Part shown: positions 18,435-26,370 of the stretch, in pieces
Numbering within the stretch: the stretch's first letter is position 1
Layout of the letters: the number at the start of each line of letters is the position of its first letter
Origin: UBA4416 sp040387555
GTDB taxonomy: Bacteria; Bacteroidota; Bacteroidia; B-17B0; Aurantibacillaceae
Length of the DNA stretch: 64,000 bases
Direction: 5' to 3'
Assembly (NCBI GenBank): GCA_040387555.1
Contig: JAZKDO010000002.1
Location: forward strand, 124,001-188,000
Position numbers and translations under genes: made by a program
The notes under the pieces: generated by a model
The model's input: only the letters and a program-made list of their open reading frames with translations
The model's database searches: none
Told to the model about the DNA's origin: nothing

Positions 18435-19226
18435 TTAAGCAGTCATTTCCAAACCTGTGCTTAGTGCGTATGTTAAAAATAGCACGCCTAAAACGATTCG
18501 GTAATAACCGAAATGCTTAAATCCGTATTTATTCAAAAATGTAACGAATGCCTTTACGGCTATAAAAGCAACTATAAAAGCAACTAAAGCACCAAATAAT
18601 AAAATAGTAATATCGTTACCATGGATATTATCTTTTTCTTTCAGTAAATCATATCCTGATGCGGCGAACATTGTTGGTATGGCCAATAGAAAAGAAAATT
18701 CAGCAGCTTGTTGCCTGTTAAATCCTGAAAAAATTCCTCCAAAAATTGTTGCAGCAGATCTTGAAACCCCTGGAATCATAGAAATACATTGAATTAATCC
18801 AATCTTTAAAGCGCCTGCATAACTGATATCCTCAATCTCTTTATACTCTGATTCCTTTTTTGAACTCCATTTGTCTAAAAACAATAAAAAAATTCCCCCA
18901 ACAATTAGTGAAACACTTACCACATAGGGATTGAATAAATAAAGTTTAATTGTTTTATAAGCCAGCAAACCAATAATGCCGGTAGGAAGAAATGCAACCG
19001 ATAATTTTAAATAAATGGTAACACTTACAAAAAAACGTTTAATATAGAGAAACAGAACGGCTAAAATTGCTCCTAATTGAATTACAATTTCAAAGGTTTC
19101 CGCAAATGCCGGATCATCTACGTTCATTAATGACGTAGCTAGGATCATGTGGCCAGTAGAAGAAATAGGCAAAAACTCTGTCAGGCCTTCAATAATGGCA
19201 ATGATCAACGCTTGAAAATAAGTCAT
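18435..19226 (-). CDS. uppP: Undecaprenyl-diphosphatase UppP (BacA)
   Basis: Removes a phosphate from undecaprenyl pyrophosphate at the cytoplasmic membrane, recycling the lipid carrier for peptidoglycan and surface glycans. The motif E-G-L-T-E-F-L-P-I-S-S-T-G-H-M lies at residues 13-27 with family catalytic residues E13, E17, S23 and H26, and the second signature P-G-V-S-R-S-A-A-T is present. The 263-residue length and about eight hydrophobic helices are normal. It follows the DUF3098 gene by 23 bp. In many Bacteroidota ftsX precedes this pair; here ftsX is at 54.5 kb. It supplies lipid carrier for the polysaccharide genes just downstream on the other strand. Confidence 0.97.
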   Translation of the reverse strand: MTYFQALIIAIIEGLTEFLPISSTGHMILATSLMNVDDPAFAETFEIVIQLGAILAVLFLYIKRFFVSVTIYLKLSVAFLPTGIIGLLAYKTIKLYLFNPYVVSVSLIVGGIFLLFLDKWSSKKESEYKEIEDISYAGALKIGLIQCISMIPGVSRSAATIFGGIFSGFNRQQAAEFSFLLAIPTMFAASGYDLLKEKDNIHGNDITILLFGALVAFIVAFIAVKAFVTFLNKYGFKHFGYYRIVLGVLFLTYALSTGLEMTA

Positions 19227-19249
19227 ATTAAAAAGATAAAAAAAAGAAA

Positions 19250-19483
19250 TTAAGCCTCTTCGTTTTTAGTTTTAGGACGCCACATAATGGCAACAATAAT
19301 GGTTACAAATCCCAATAAACATACCATGGGAGCAATAGTAATACGTTGTGTATCAAAAATAGCGGGATTAAAAACTTCAGGATTTTCACTTCCACCACCT
19401 ATCATTAAGAGATAGCCTAATATGATTAGTACAATTCCTGCAATAAAGATCTGATAGTTTTGTTTGACAAATGTTGTTTTCAT
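19250..19483 (-). CDS. DUF3098 small membrane protein
   Basis: A 77-residue protein with two hydrophobic helices (about 12-29 and 50-67) joined by a loop with G-G-G-S-E-N-P and R-I-T-I-A-P-M-V, matching the Bacteroidota-specific DUF3098 family. It is characteristically encoded with ftsX and uppP, suggesting a link to the cell envelope or division, but no function is known. It is the first gene of a two-gene operon with uppP and has a near-consensus promoter upstream. Confidence 0.9.
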   Translation of the reverse strand: MKTTFVKQNYQIFIAGIVLIILGYLLMIGGGSENPEVFNPAIFDTQRITIAPMVCLLGFVTIIVAIMWRPKTKNEEA

Positions 19484-19500
19484 TCCTTAAATTTTGTTAG

Positions 19501-19529
19501 CAAAGCTATTAAAAATCTTCATTTAACAA
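19501..19529 (-). promoter_or_regulatory. Consensus promoter of the DUF3098-uppP operon
   Basis: On the minus strand TTG (19529-19527), 18 bases, then TAGCTTTG (19508-19501), an exact TAnnTTTG. The ATG at 19483 leaves a leader of about 13 bases. Confidence 0.7.
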
Positions 19530-19600
19530 GCGCTGGATAAGAGAAAAATCCATCAAAGATTTGGTTAATTTTTCGTAATATTGCTATTCTATAAAATAAA

Positions 19601-20689
19601 ATGGGAAAAGTAGCATTAATTACCGGAGTAACAGGTCAGGACGGAGCATATCTTTCAGAATTGCTTTTAAGTAAAGGTTATACAGTTCATGGGGTTAAAA
19701 GAAGAAGTTCTTTATTTAACACGGATCGTATTGACCATTTGTATCAGGATCAACATGAAAAACATGTCAATTTTAAATTGCATCATGGAGATTTAACAGA
19801 TAGTACAAACCTTATCAGAATTGTTCAGGAGGTGCAGCCTGATGAGATTTACAATTTAGCGGCAATGTCGCATGTGAAAGTAAGTTTTGATACACCGGAA
19901 TATACGGCAAATGCAGACGGCATTGGCACTTTGAGAATTTTAGAAGCTATTCGTATTTTGGGACTTGAGAAAAAGACACGTTTTTATCAGGCATCTACTT
20001 CTGAATTATATGGTTTAGTTCAGGAAATTCCTCAAAAAGAAACAACACCTTTCTATCCGCGTAGTCCTTATGGCGTGGCTAAATTATACGCGTTCTGGAT
20101 CACAAAAAATTACCGGGAAGCTTATGGAATGTATGCCTGCAATGGAATTTTATTTAATCATGAAAGTCCGTTAAGAGGTGAAACATTTGTGACTCGTAAG
20201 ATCACACGTGCTGTTGCAAAAATAAGTTTAGGACTTCAGGAGAAGTTGTTTATGGGAAACATTGATTCGGAAAGAGATTGGGGGCACGCAAAAGATTACG
20301 TAGAAGGTATGTGGCGAATGCTCCAACAGGATGTCGCCGAAGATTATGTGTTAGCAACAGGAATAAAAATAAGCGTCCGTGAATTTATTAATATGGCTTT
20401 TGCTGAAGTTGGAATCAAAATGAAATGGGAAGGTAAGGAAGAAAATGAAAAAGGAATGGATGCGGCAACCGGGAAAGTGTTAGTTGAGATTGATCCAAAA
20501 TACTATAGACCGGCTGAGGTTGATTTGTTAGTAGGAGATGCAACTAAAGCGAAAACCAATATGGGATGGACACCTACTTATACTGTTTCTGAGCTTTGCA
20601 AAGAAATGGTTGCAGCAGATGTGGAGCTTTTTAAAAGAGATAAATATTTATTAGAAGGTGGACATAAGATTTTAAACTATAAAGAATAA
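19601..20689 (+). CDS. gmd: GDP-mannose 4,6-dehydratase
   Basis: Converts GDP-D-mannose to GDP-4-keto-6-deoxymannose, the first step to GDP-L-fucose. An SDR Rossmann start T-G-V-T-G-Q-D-G lies at 8-15, the catalytic Y157-x-x-x-K161 (in S-P-Y-G-V-A-K-L-Y) is present, and so are N-H-E-S-P and the signature G-D-A-T-K-A near the end. At 362 residues it is full-length. It is directly followed by fcl, the next enzyme, across a short terminator-like hairpin. GDP-L-fucose or a related 6-deoxyhexose is probably used for surface polysaccharide made by the neighbouring genes. Confidence 0.97.
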   Translation: MGKVALITGVTGQDGAYLSELLLSKGYTVHGVKRRSSLFNTDRIDHLYQDQHEKHVNFKLHHGDLTDSTNLIRIVQEVQPDEIYNLAAMSHVKVSFDTPEYTANADGIGTLRILEAIRILGLEKKTRFYQASTSELYGLVQEIPQKETTPFYPRSPYGVAKLYAFWITKNYREAYGMYACNGILFNHESPLRGETFVTRKITRAVAKISLGLQEKLFMGNIDSERDWGHAKDYVEGMWRMLQQDVAEDYVLATGIKISVREFINMAFAEVGIKMKWEGKEENEKGMDAATGKVLVEIDPKYYRPAEVDLLVGDATKAKTNMGWTPTYTVSELCKEMVAADVELFKRDKYLLEGGHKILNYKE

Positions 20690-20694
20690 AAATT

Positions 20695-20718
20695 AAACCT
20701 CCGTTTAGAGGTTTTTTT
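20695..20718 (+). terminator. Terminator-like hairpin between gmd and fcl
   Basis: AAACCTC (20695-20701) pairs with GAGGTTT (20708-20714) around a 6-base loop and merges into a seven-base T run (20712-20718). It lies in the 38-bp gap between two genes of one pathway, so it probably lowers rather than abolishes fcl transcription. Confidence 0.65.
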
Positions 20719-20727
20719 AAATGATAA

Positions 20728-21675
20728 ATGCACATGGAACTTAATTCCAAAATATACATTGCAGGACACCGTGGAATGGTTGGTTCTGCAATCATGAGAA
20801 ATCTTCAAAAGAAAGGATTCAATAATATCGTCACACGCTCTTCTAAAGAATTAGATTTGAGGAATTCTCAAGCTGTTAGTGACTTTTTTTCCTCTGAAAA
20901 ACCGGAATATGTTTTCCTTGCCGCCGCCAAAGTTGGTGGCATTCAAGCTAACAATATTTACCGCGCTGATTTTATTTATGAAAATCTAATGATTCAAAAT
21001 AATGTGATTCATAATTCATATTTAAGCGCAGTAAAAAAATTAATGTTTCTTGGGAGTTCCTGCATTTATCCAAAATTAGCACCGCAGCCTTTAAAAGAAG
21101 AATACCTGTTAACAGGTTTATTAGAAGAAACCAATGAGCCTTATGCCATTGCAAAAATTGCAGGTATCAAAATGTGTGAAAGCTACAAACGTCAGTATGG
21201 ATGTAATTTTATTTCGGTGATGCCAACAAATATGTACGGCCCAAATGATAATTACAATTTAAATAATTCTCATGTATTACCGGCGTTGATTCGTAAGTTT
21301 CATGATGCGAAAGAAAATAATGTAGCTTCCGTTGAGATGTGGGGAACCGGCACTCCGATGAGGGAATTCCTTCATGCGGATGATTTGGGAGACGCTTGTG
21401 TATACCTTATGAATACTTATGATGGTGAAAAATTTGTAAACATTGGTTCAGGAAAAGATCTAACCATTAAAGATCTGGCACTTTTGATTAAAGATATTGT
21501 TGGCTATAAGGGAGAAATCATTCATGATCTTTCGAAACCTGATGGCACGCCCCGTAAATTAATGGATGTTTCATACTTGCACTCTTTAGGATGGAAACAC
21601 AAAATAGAATTACCGGAAGGTATTAAACAAGTGTACGAAGATTTTAAAAAGAAAGAAGGCGTTAAGGAGTGGTAA
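20728..21675 (+). CDS. fcl: GDP-L-fucose synthase
   Basis: A dual epimerase/reductase that turns GDP-4-keto-6-deoxymannose into GDP-L-fucose with NADPH. The Rossmann motif G-H-R-G-M-V-G is at about 13-19, the G-S-S-C-I-Y-P motif follows, and catalytic Y139-x-x-x-K143 lies in E-P-Y-A-I-A-K. N-M-Y-G-P-N-D-N-Y and the R-E-F-L-H-A-D-D-L motif are also present. At 315 residues it is family length. The start is ATG 20728 or ATG 20734 two codons later. Its end overlaps the next barrel gene by 7 bp. Confidence 0.97.
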   Translation: MHMELNSKIYIAGHRGMVGSAIMRNLQKKGFNNIVTRSSKELDLRNSQAVSDFFSSEKPEYVFLAAAKVGGIQANNIYRADFIYENLMIQNNVIHNSYLSAVKKLMFLGSSCIYPKLAPQPLKEEYLLTGLLEETNEPYAIAKIAGIKMCESYKRQYGCNFISVMPTNMYGPNDNYNLNNSHVLPALIRKFHDAKENNVASVEMWGTGTPMREFLHADDLGDACVYLMNTYDGEKFVNIGSGKDLTIKDLALLIKDIVGYKGEIIHDLSKPDGTPRKLMDVSYLHSLGWKHKIELPEGIKQVYEDFKKKEGVKEW

Positions 21676-23282
21676 AAAATAGTTTTAAGACAGCCTCATT
21701 AGTGATTTATATAAGCAATATACATATACTGTTAAAGAGGTATAAGAATCTTTTATCTTTTATCTTGTGTCTTTTATCAATATCACTAAAGTCTCAATTT
21801 TATAATCTTCCAAATGAATACTTCTTTAATACTATCTCTCAGCGCCAATTAGCTCGTGTCGATTCGCAGCAGATTCATTCAGGTGTTCAGCCTTATATCC
21901 CTTTTTTTAATAAGAAATATGAATTTGTTGGCGATTCGCATCTTGTAATGAAATACATAGCGGATGATCCTGTTATTCAGAAAATATTTTTTGATCATTT
22001 GATACATATAAAACCAAAGTCAGGAAAATATGAGTTCAAAGTGGATCCTTTATTAAATATAGAATTTGGGAGAGCTTCATATGATACAACACAATCTCAA
22101 CGGATCTCAACTAATACAAGAGGATTTATTGCCAGCGGATCTATAGGTAAAGATTTTTATTTTGAAACAATGTTCTCGGAAAACCAAAGCCAGTTTCCAC
22201 ATTATATTTCAAACTATAATAATCAAACAAAAATTGTCCCGGGTCAGGGTAGATATAAAGTATTTAAAACAACCGGTTATGATTATGCTTTTTCATCAGG
22301 TTTTATTTCCTATCAACCAATAAAAAAACTAAACATACAATTAGGTCACGGTAAACAAAAAATAGGAAATGGTTACCGATCAATACTGTTAAGTGATAAT
22401 GCTTTTAATTATCCTTACCTGCGAATAACATCAGAATGGCTGAAAGGCAAATTACAATACACGAATATTTATGCAGTGTTAATGAACTTAACAACGGGAG
22501 GGGCGTTAACACCCCAATTTACAGAGCCGTTATTTCAAAAGAAGGCTGTTTCCTTTCAATACCTAAGTTACAATGTAAATAAAAGAATAAATGTTGGTTT
22601 GTTCCAGGGTATGATTTGGAGCGCTGCAGATAGTTTGAACAGGCAACATATGGAGTGGCAATATTTTAATCCTGTGATTTTTTCAAATCTTGGATTTTAT
22701 GGCCTTAACAACAAAAATAATATTGTTATTGGTGCAACTGCAAATGTTAAACTCACCAACCAGGTTTCTGTTTACGGACAGTTTATGGGTGATGATTTTA
22801 GTAATACGTTTGCTTTAGGTAATGCATTTGGATATCAGGTAGGAGCAAAGTACTTTGATGCCTTAGGATTAAAGAATTTAATGTTGCAGGCAGAATACAA
22901 TGATGTTGCAGAAGGATCCTATAATAGCCCTTTTGGAACATATAGTAATCAAAGTTTCTCTCACTATAATCAAAATTTAGCGTATACTCCGGGTTATGGA
23001 AAAGAATTAATTTTCTTAGGTGATTTTAGATACAAGCGTGCCTTTTTAAATGCCAAATTAAACTTACAATGGCTCACTCTAAATAAGTATCAACTCTATA
23101 GTAATACTATCAGTAAGGTTCAGATCGGATACACCATTAATCCCGCATATAATTTTAATGTATCTTTAGGCTATAATTATAGGTTCCAGGATTTTTTTGG
23201 GTTTGATAAATCAAATAACACAACAAAATTTTATACCATCAGCTTAAAATCAAATTTATTCAACACTTATTATGATTTTTAA
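21669..23282 (+). CDS. Wzi/RemB-like outer-membrane barrel (paralogue 1)
   Basis: Predicted outer-membrane beta-barrel resembling capsule assembly protein Wzi and the flavobacterial gliding protein RemB. It shows Q-L-G-H-G-K-Q-K-I-G-N-G-Y-R-S-I-L-L-S-D, aromatic-rich strands throughout and a C-terminal Tyr-Tyr-Asp-Phe. A paralogue begins at 24397, with the transferase gene between them. The start is uncertain: GTG 21669 (overlapping fcl) or GTG 21702. A hydrophobic segment with S-L-K-S-Q at about residues 23-44 looks like the signal peptide, so the N-terminus may be over-extended. The genomic setting suggests holding or exporting a surface polysaccharide; a gliding role is the alternative. 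Confidence 0.68.
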   Translation: MVKNSFKTASLVIYISNIHILLKRYKNLLSFILCLLSISLKSQFYNLPNEYFFNTISQRQLARVDSQQIHSGVQPYIPFFNKKYEFVGDSHLVMKYIADDPVIQKIFFDHLIHIKPKSGKYEFKVDPLLNIEFGRASYDTTQSQRISTNTRGFIASGSIGKDFYFETMFSENQSQFPHYISNYNNQTKIVPGQGRYKVFKTTGYDYAFSSGFISYQPIKKLNIQLGHGKQKIGNGYRSILLSDNAFNYPYLRITSEWLKGKLQYTNIYAVLMNLTTGGALTPQFTEPLFQKKAVSFQYLSYNVNKRINVGLFQGMIWSAADSLNRQHMEWQYFNPVIFSNLGFYGLNNKNNIVIGATANVKLTNQVSVYGQFMGDDFSNTFALGNAFGYQVGAKYFDALGLKNLMLQAEYNDVAEGSYNSPFGTYSNQSFSHYNQNLAYTPGYGKELIFLGDFRYKRAFLNAKLNLQWLTLNKYQLYSNTISKVQIGYTINPAYNFNVSLGYNYRFQDFFGFDKSNNTTKFYTISLKSNLFNTYYDF

Positions 23283-23291
23283 AACATATTC

Positions 23292-24395
23292 ATGGCAATA
23301 TTAATTTTAGTATTCATCACTGCATTTGCTGTTGTTCTTTACTGCACACCAGCACTAATTAAGGTAGCTGTTTTAAAACGCCTGATTGATTTGCCTACAG
23401 AAGATAGAAAAGTTCATAAAAGAGCGGTTCCAACAATAGGAGGTATTATCATTTATGCAGCCACTTTATTTTCATTTTCATTATGGTACAATATTGATGA
23501 TTTACATGAGTACGACCAGATTTATGAATCGGTAAAAGAGTTTAAAATATTAGTGGCAACCAGCCTGGTTTTATTTTTTGTTGGCGTAAAAGATGACATT
23601 ATTGGAACCTCGCCAGTTAAAAAATTATTTGCTAACATTTTAGTCGGATTAATTCTTGTACTAATGGGAGACATAAGAATTACTGGCTTACATGGAATTT
23701 TTGGGATAAACGAAATTCCACAATGGGGAAGTGTGTTTTTATCTTTATTTACATATATCGTTGTGGTTAATGCAATGAACCTTATCGATGGTATTGATGG
23801 TTTAGCTGCCGGTGTTGGTTTTATTGCTTCATCTGTATTTGGCACGTGGTTTATATTCGCCAATGAGTATACGCTCGCTTCATTGTCGTTTTCTTTATCA
23901 GGAGCATTATTAGGCTTTTTAATTTTTAATTTTTCCCCTGCTAAAATTTTTATGGGTGATAGCGGCTCCTTAATTATTGGCATGTTTATTTGTGTACTGA
24001 GTATAAAACTAATTGAGTACCCATTGTCCCGACTGGATGATTTTTGGATAAGGATCTCTAACCCGATTATTGTAATTGCCGCTTTAATTTATCCATTAAC
24101 AGATACCTTAAGAATTTTTATAATCAGAGCAGGCAAAGGCCTTTCGCCTTTTGCTGCGGACAGAAATCATTTACATCATCGTTTATTAGATTGCGGATAT
24201 TCTCATGTAAAAACAGTGGTAATAATTTATTTGTATAGTTTGATAACTGTAGGTGTGTCTTTATTAAGTTATTACTTAAGCCCGAGCCTTTCATTAGTTG
24301 CGGTTCTGGGATGTAGTGGGTTATTTATTTTGTTTGTATATTTTTCTTCCCGAAATGCTTATCACAAAGAGAGAATTAAGAATGCGATTCAGTAA
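23292..24395 (+). CDS. WecA/TagO-like polyprenyl-phosphate sugar-1-phosphate transferase
   Basis: An integral membrane enzyme of the MraY/WecA family that transfers a HexNAc-1-phosphate from a UDP-sugar to undecaprenyl phosphate, starting a glycan chain. It has about ten hydrophobic helices and the family motifs G-V-K-D-D, N-L-I-D-G-I-D-G-L-A, F-M-G-D-S-G-S-L and the cytoplasmic N-H-L-H-H-R-L. At 367 residues it is typical of WecA/TagO. It is separated by 9 bp from the first barrel and one base from the second, so the three look like one operon. The sugar cannot be read from sequence. Confidence 0.92.
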   Translation: MAILILVFITAFAVVLYCTPALIKVAVLKRLIDLPTEDRKVHKRAVPTIGGIIIYAATLFSFSLWYNIDDLHEYDQIYESVKEFKILVATSLVLFFVGVKDDIIGTSPVKKLFANILVGLILVLMGDIRITGLHGIFGINEIPQWGSVFLSLFTYIVVVNAMNLIDGIDGLAAGVGFIASSVFGTWFIFANEYTLASLSFSLSGALLGFLIFNFSPAKIFMGDSGSLIIGMFICVLSIKLIEYPLSRLDDFWIRISNPIIVIAALIYPLTDTLRIFIIRAGKGLSPFAADRNHLHHRLLDCGYSHVKTVVIIYLYSLITVGVSLLSYYLSPSLSLVAVLGCSGLFILFVYFSSRNAYHKERIKNAIQ

Positions 24396-24396
24396 A

Positions 24397-26016
24397 ATGA
24401 AAAATCTTTTAAACTCATTATTTTTTTTAGGAAATCAGGTCTTCCTGTATTGTATTTGTGTTTCACCACTTTTTTCTCAAAATGATCCTCAGGCACAAAA
24501 CGTATTTATAAATTCAGAAACACAACAAAGCATAGATATCTGGAATATAAAATCTCCCCAAACAGATTTTCATTCTTCCTTCCAACCTTACGTTTTTTCG
24601 ACATTAGAGAGTTATTCAGATACTTCGATAGGGTATTTGCACCACCCTGTTAAAAACTTTTTTTTAGTTAAAACGTTTAATGAAGGGCCAAACAAAAGGA
24701 ATCAATATAATCTTCAGGTTTTGCCTATCGTCGATCTTCAAACGGGTTATGATATGCTATCCTCAAAAATTGTTTCAGAAACTGTGGGAGGTGCGCACGT
24801 TAAATTAAATATTAATAATGATTTTACATTTGCACTAACTGCTATTGGTGGAAGAGTAAGCTATCCGGGGTTCATTGATACCACCATACAATCTAATGGA
24901 ATTATTATTCCTGGTTTAGGCAGGGGATTTAAGAATAGAGATGGAAGTTATAATTTTTCAAATTTAACTGGTTACGTTTCTTATAGTCCTAATAGAATTT
25001 TTAATTTCCAGTTAGGCAAAGACAAACATTTTATCGGAGATGGTTATCGCTCTCTGTTACTATCGGATTTTTCAAACAACAACCCTTTCTTTGGAATTAA
25101 TGCTAACATTTGGCGAATTCAATATAATGTGTGGTATTCATGGATGCAGGATTTCTCAATTTTTGATGGATCACAAAAGAGTTTGCAAAACAAGTATGGC
25201 ACTTTTCATTATTTAAGTTTTAATGCTTTAAAGGAGTTCAATATATCCTTTTTTGAAAATGTAGTCTGGCAAGGAACAGACACTAATCGTGTAAGAACTT
25301 TCGATGTAAATTATCTTAATCCAATTGTGTTTTATCGTCCACAGGAATATTCTGTTGGATCTGCAGATAACTCCATGATGGGATTAAACGCTTCAGCAAA
25401 ATTGTTTGGTCACTTAAAATTATACGCACAGGTGGTAGCCGATGAGTTTTTCTTAAAAGAGATCAGAGCAAAAAAAGGGTGGTGGGCAAATAAGCAGGGA
25501 TGGCAATTTGGGGCAAAATATATTAATGCGTTTAAGGTAAAAGGATTAACACTCCAAGTTGAGTATAATCAAGTTAGGCCTTATACTTATACACATGGAA
25601 GCGTTCAACAAAATTATGCCAATTATGGACAAGCTCTCGCACATCCATTTGGCGCAAATTTTAAAGAGTATCTGGGATTTGTTAGCTACAGAGCTAATCG
25701 TTGGATGTTAAGTCTGCAAGGTTTGTCTGCCGTTATTGGTATGGATAGTTTAGGTGTAAATATGGGTCAGAATATTTTCGAAAGTTATACAACACGTCCT
25801 TATGAGTACGGACATAATACAACGCAAGGAAATAAAAGACGATTGATGCAAAGCGACATTAAATTTACTTATTACCTTATTCCTCAAATAAACCTGAGAT
25901 TAGAAGTGGGATATATTCAAAGAAGTATCGAGGATGATTACTACTATAATTTACAATCCCCTTATATCTACTTTGGAGTTAAGACAAGCGTGCATCGCTT
26001 TTATAGGGATTTCTAA
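24397..26016 (+). CDS. Wzi/RemB-like outer-membrane barrel (paralogue 2)
   Basis: I chose ATG 24397, one base after the transferase stop, because it opens a signal peptide (MKNLLNSLFFLGNQVF...F-S-Q); ATG 24382 is possible. The barrel shares Q-L-G-K-D-K-H-F-I-G-D-G-Y-R-S-L-L-L-S-D with the paralogue at 21669, plus many Tyr/Trp-rich strands and a terminal R-D-F. The two flank the glycan-initiating transferase. Members of this group include Wzi (capsule attachment) and RemB (cell-surface motility protein); the polysaccharide setting favours a capsule-related role (inference). Confidence 0.68.
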   Translation: MKNLLNSLFFLGNQVFLYCICVSPLFSQNDPQAQNVFINSETQQSIDIWNIKSPQTDFHSSFQPYVFSTLESYSDTSIGYLHHPVKNFFLVKTFNEGPNKRNQYNLQVLPIVDLQTGYDMLSSKIVSETVGGAHVKLNINNDFTFALTAIGGRVSYPGFIDTTIQSNGIIIPGLGRGFKNRDGSYNFSNLTGYVSYSPNRIFNFQLGKDKHFIGDGYRSLLLSDFSNNNPFFGINANIWRIQYNVWYSWMQDFSIFDGSQKSLQNKYGTFHYLSFNALKEFNISFFENVVWQGTDTNRVRTFDVNYLNPIVFYRPQEYSVGSADNSMMGLNASAKLFGHLKLYAQVVADEFFLKEIRAKKGWWANKQGWQFGAKYINAFKVKGLTLQVEYNQVRPYTYTHGSVQQNYANYGQALAHPFGANFKEYLGFVSYRANRWMLSLQGLSAVIGMDSLGVNMGQNIFESYTTRPYEYGHNTTQGNKRRLMQSDIKFTYYLIPQINLRLEVGYIQRSIEDDYYYNLQSPYIYFGVKTSVHRFYRDF

Positions 26017-26024
26017 TTTTTTCA

Positions 26025-26366
26025 ATGGAATCAATCGACCATTTTTTCTTGTCTGTTCCCGAGCCTCAGCAATCTGCTTTATTATTCCTGAGACAATTCA
26101 TGATAAAAGAAATGAAGTTGGAAGAGCATATAAAATTTAATACTCCTTTTTATAATTTCAAAGGAAAGTGGTTTTGCTATATATCCTATAGTGCAAAACG
26201 AAAACATGAAATTTATATTGGTTTTGTAAAAGGTTATTTAATGGAGTTTCCAAATCTTGAAAGTGAAGGAAGAAAACAAATAAAAGTTTACAGGATCGAT
26301 CCTGAAAAAGACATCGATGTAAAGTCTTTAAAGAAAATTACAGCACTACAGAAAAAGCTTTATTAA
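26025..26366 (+). CDS. DUF1801-like small protein (YdhG family)
   Basis: A 113-residue protein with the DUF1801/YdhG-like pattern: L-R-Q-F-M-I near 25, E-E-H-I-K-F-N-T-P-F-Y near 36-46, C-Y-I-S-Y with K-x-x-x-Y-I-G-F, then a basic C-terminal helix. The fold belongs to the CyaY-like superfamily; the role is unknown. It follows the barrel by 8 bp and probably ends that operon, with convergent PgpH ending 4 bp away. Confidence 0.75.
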   Translation: MESIDHFFLSVPEPQQSALLFLRQFMIKEMKLEEHIKFNTPFYNFKGKWFCYISYSAKRKHEIYIGFVKGYLMEFPNLESEGRKQIKVYRIDPEKDIDVKSLKKITALQKKLY

Positions 26367-26370
26367 TAAT

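Noticed and set aside
23522..23983. 153-codon open frame on the minus strand
   Set aside because: It lies wholly antisense to the WecA/TagO-like gene, whose motifs are intact, and has no family resemblance.
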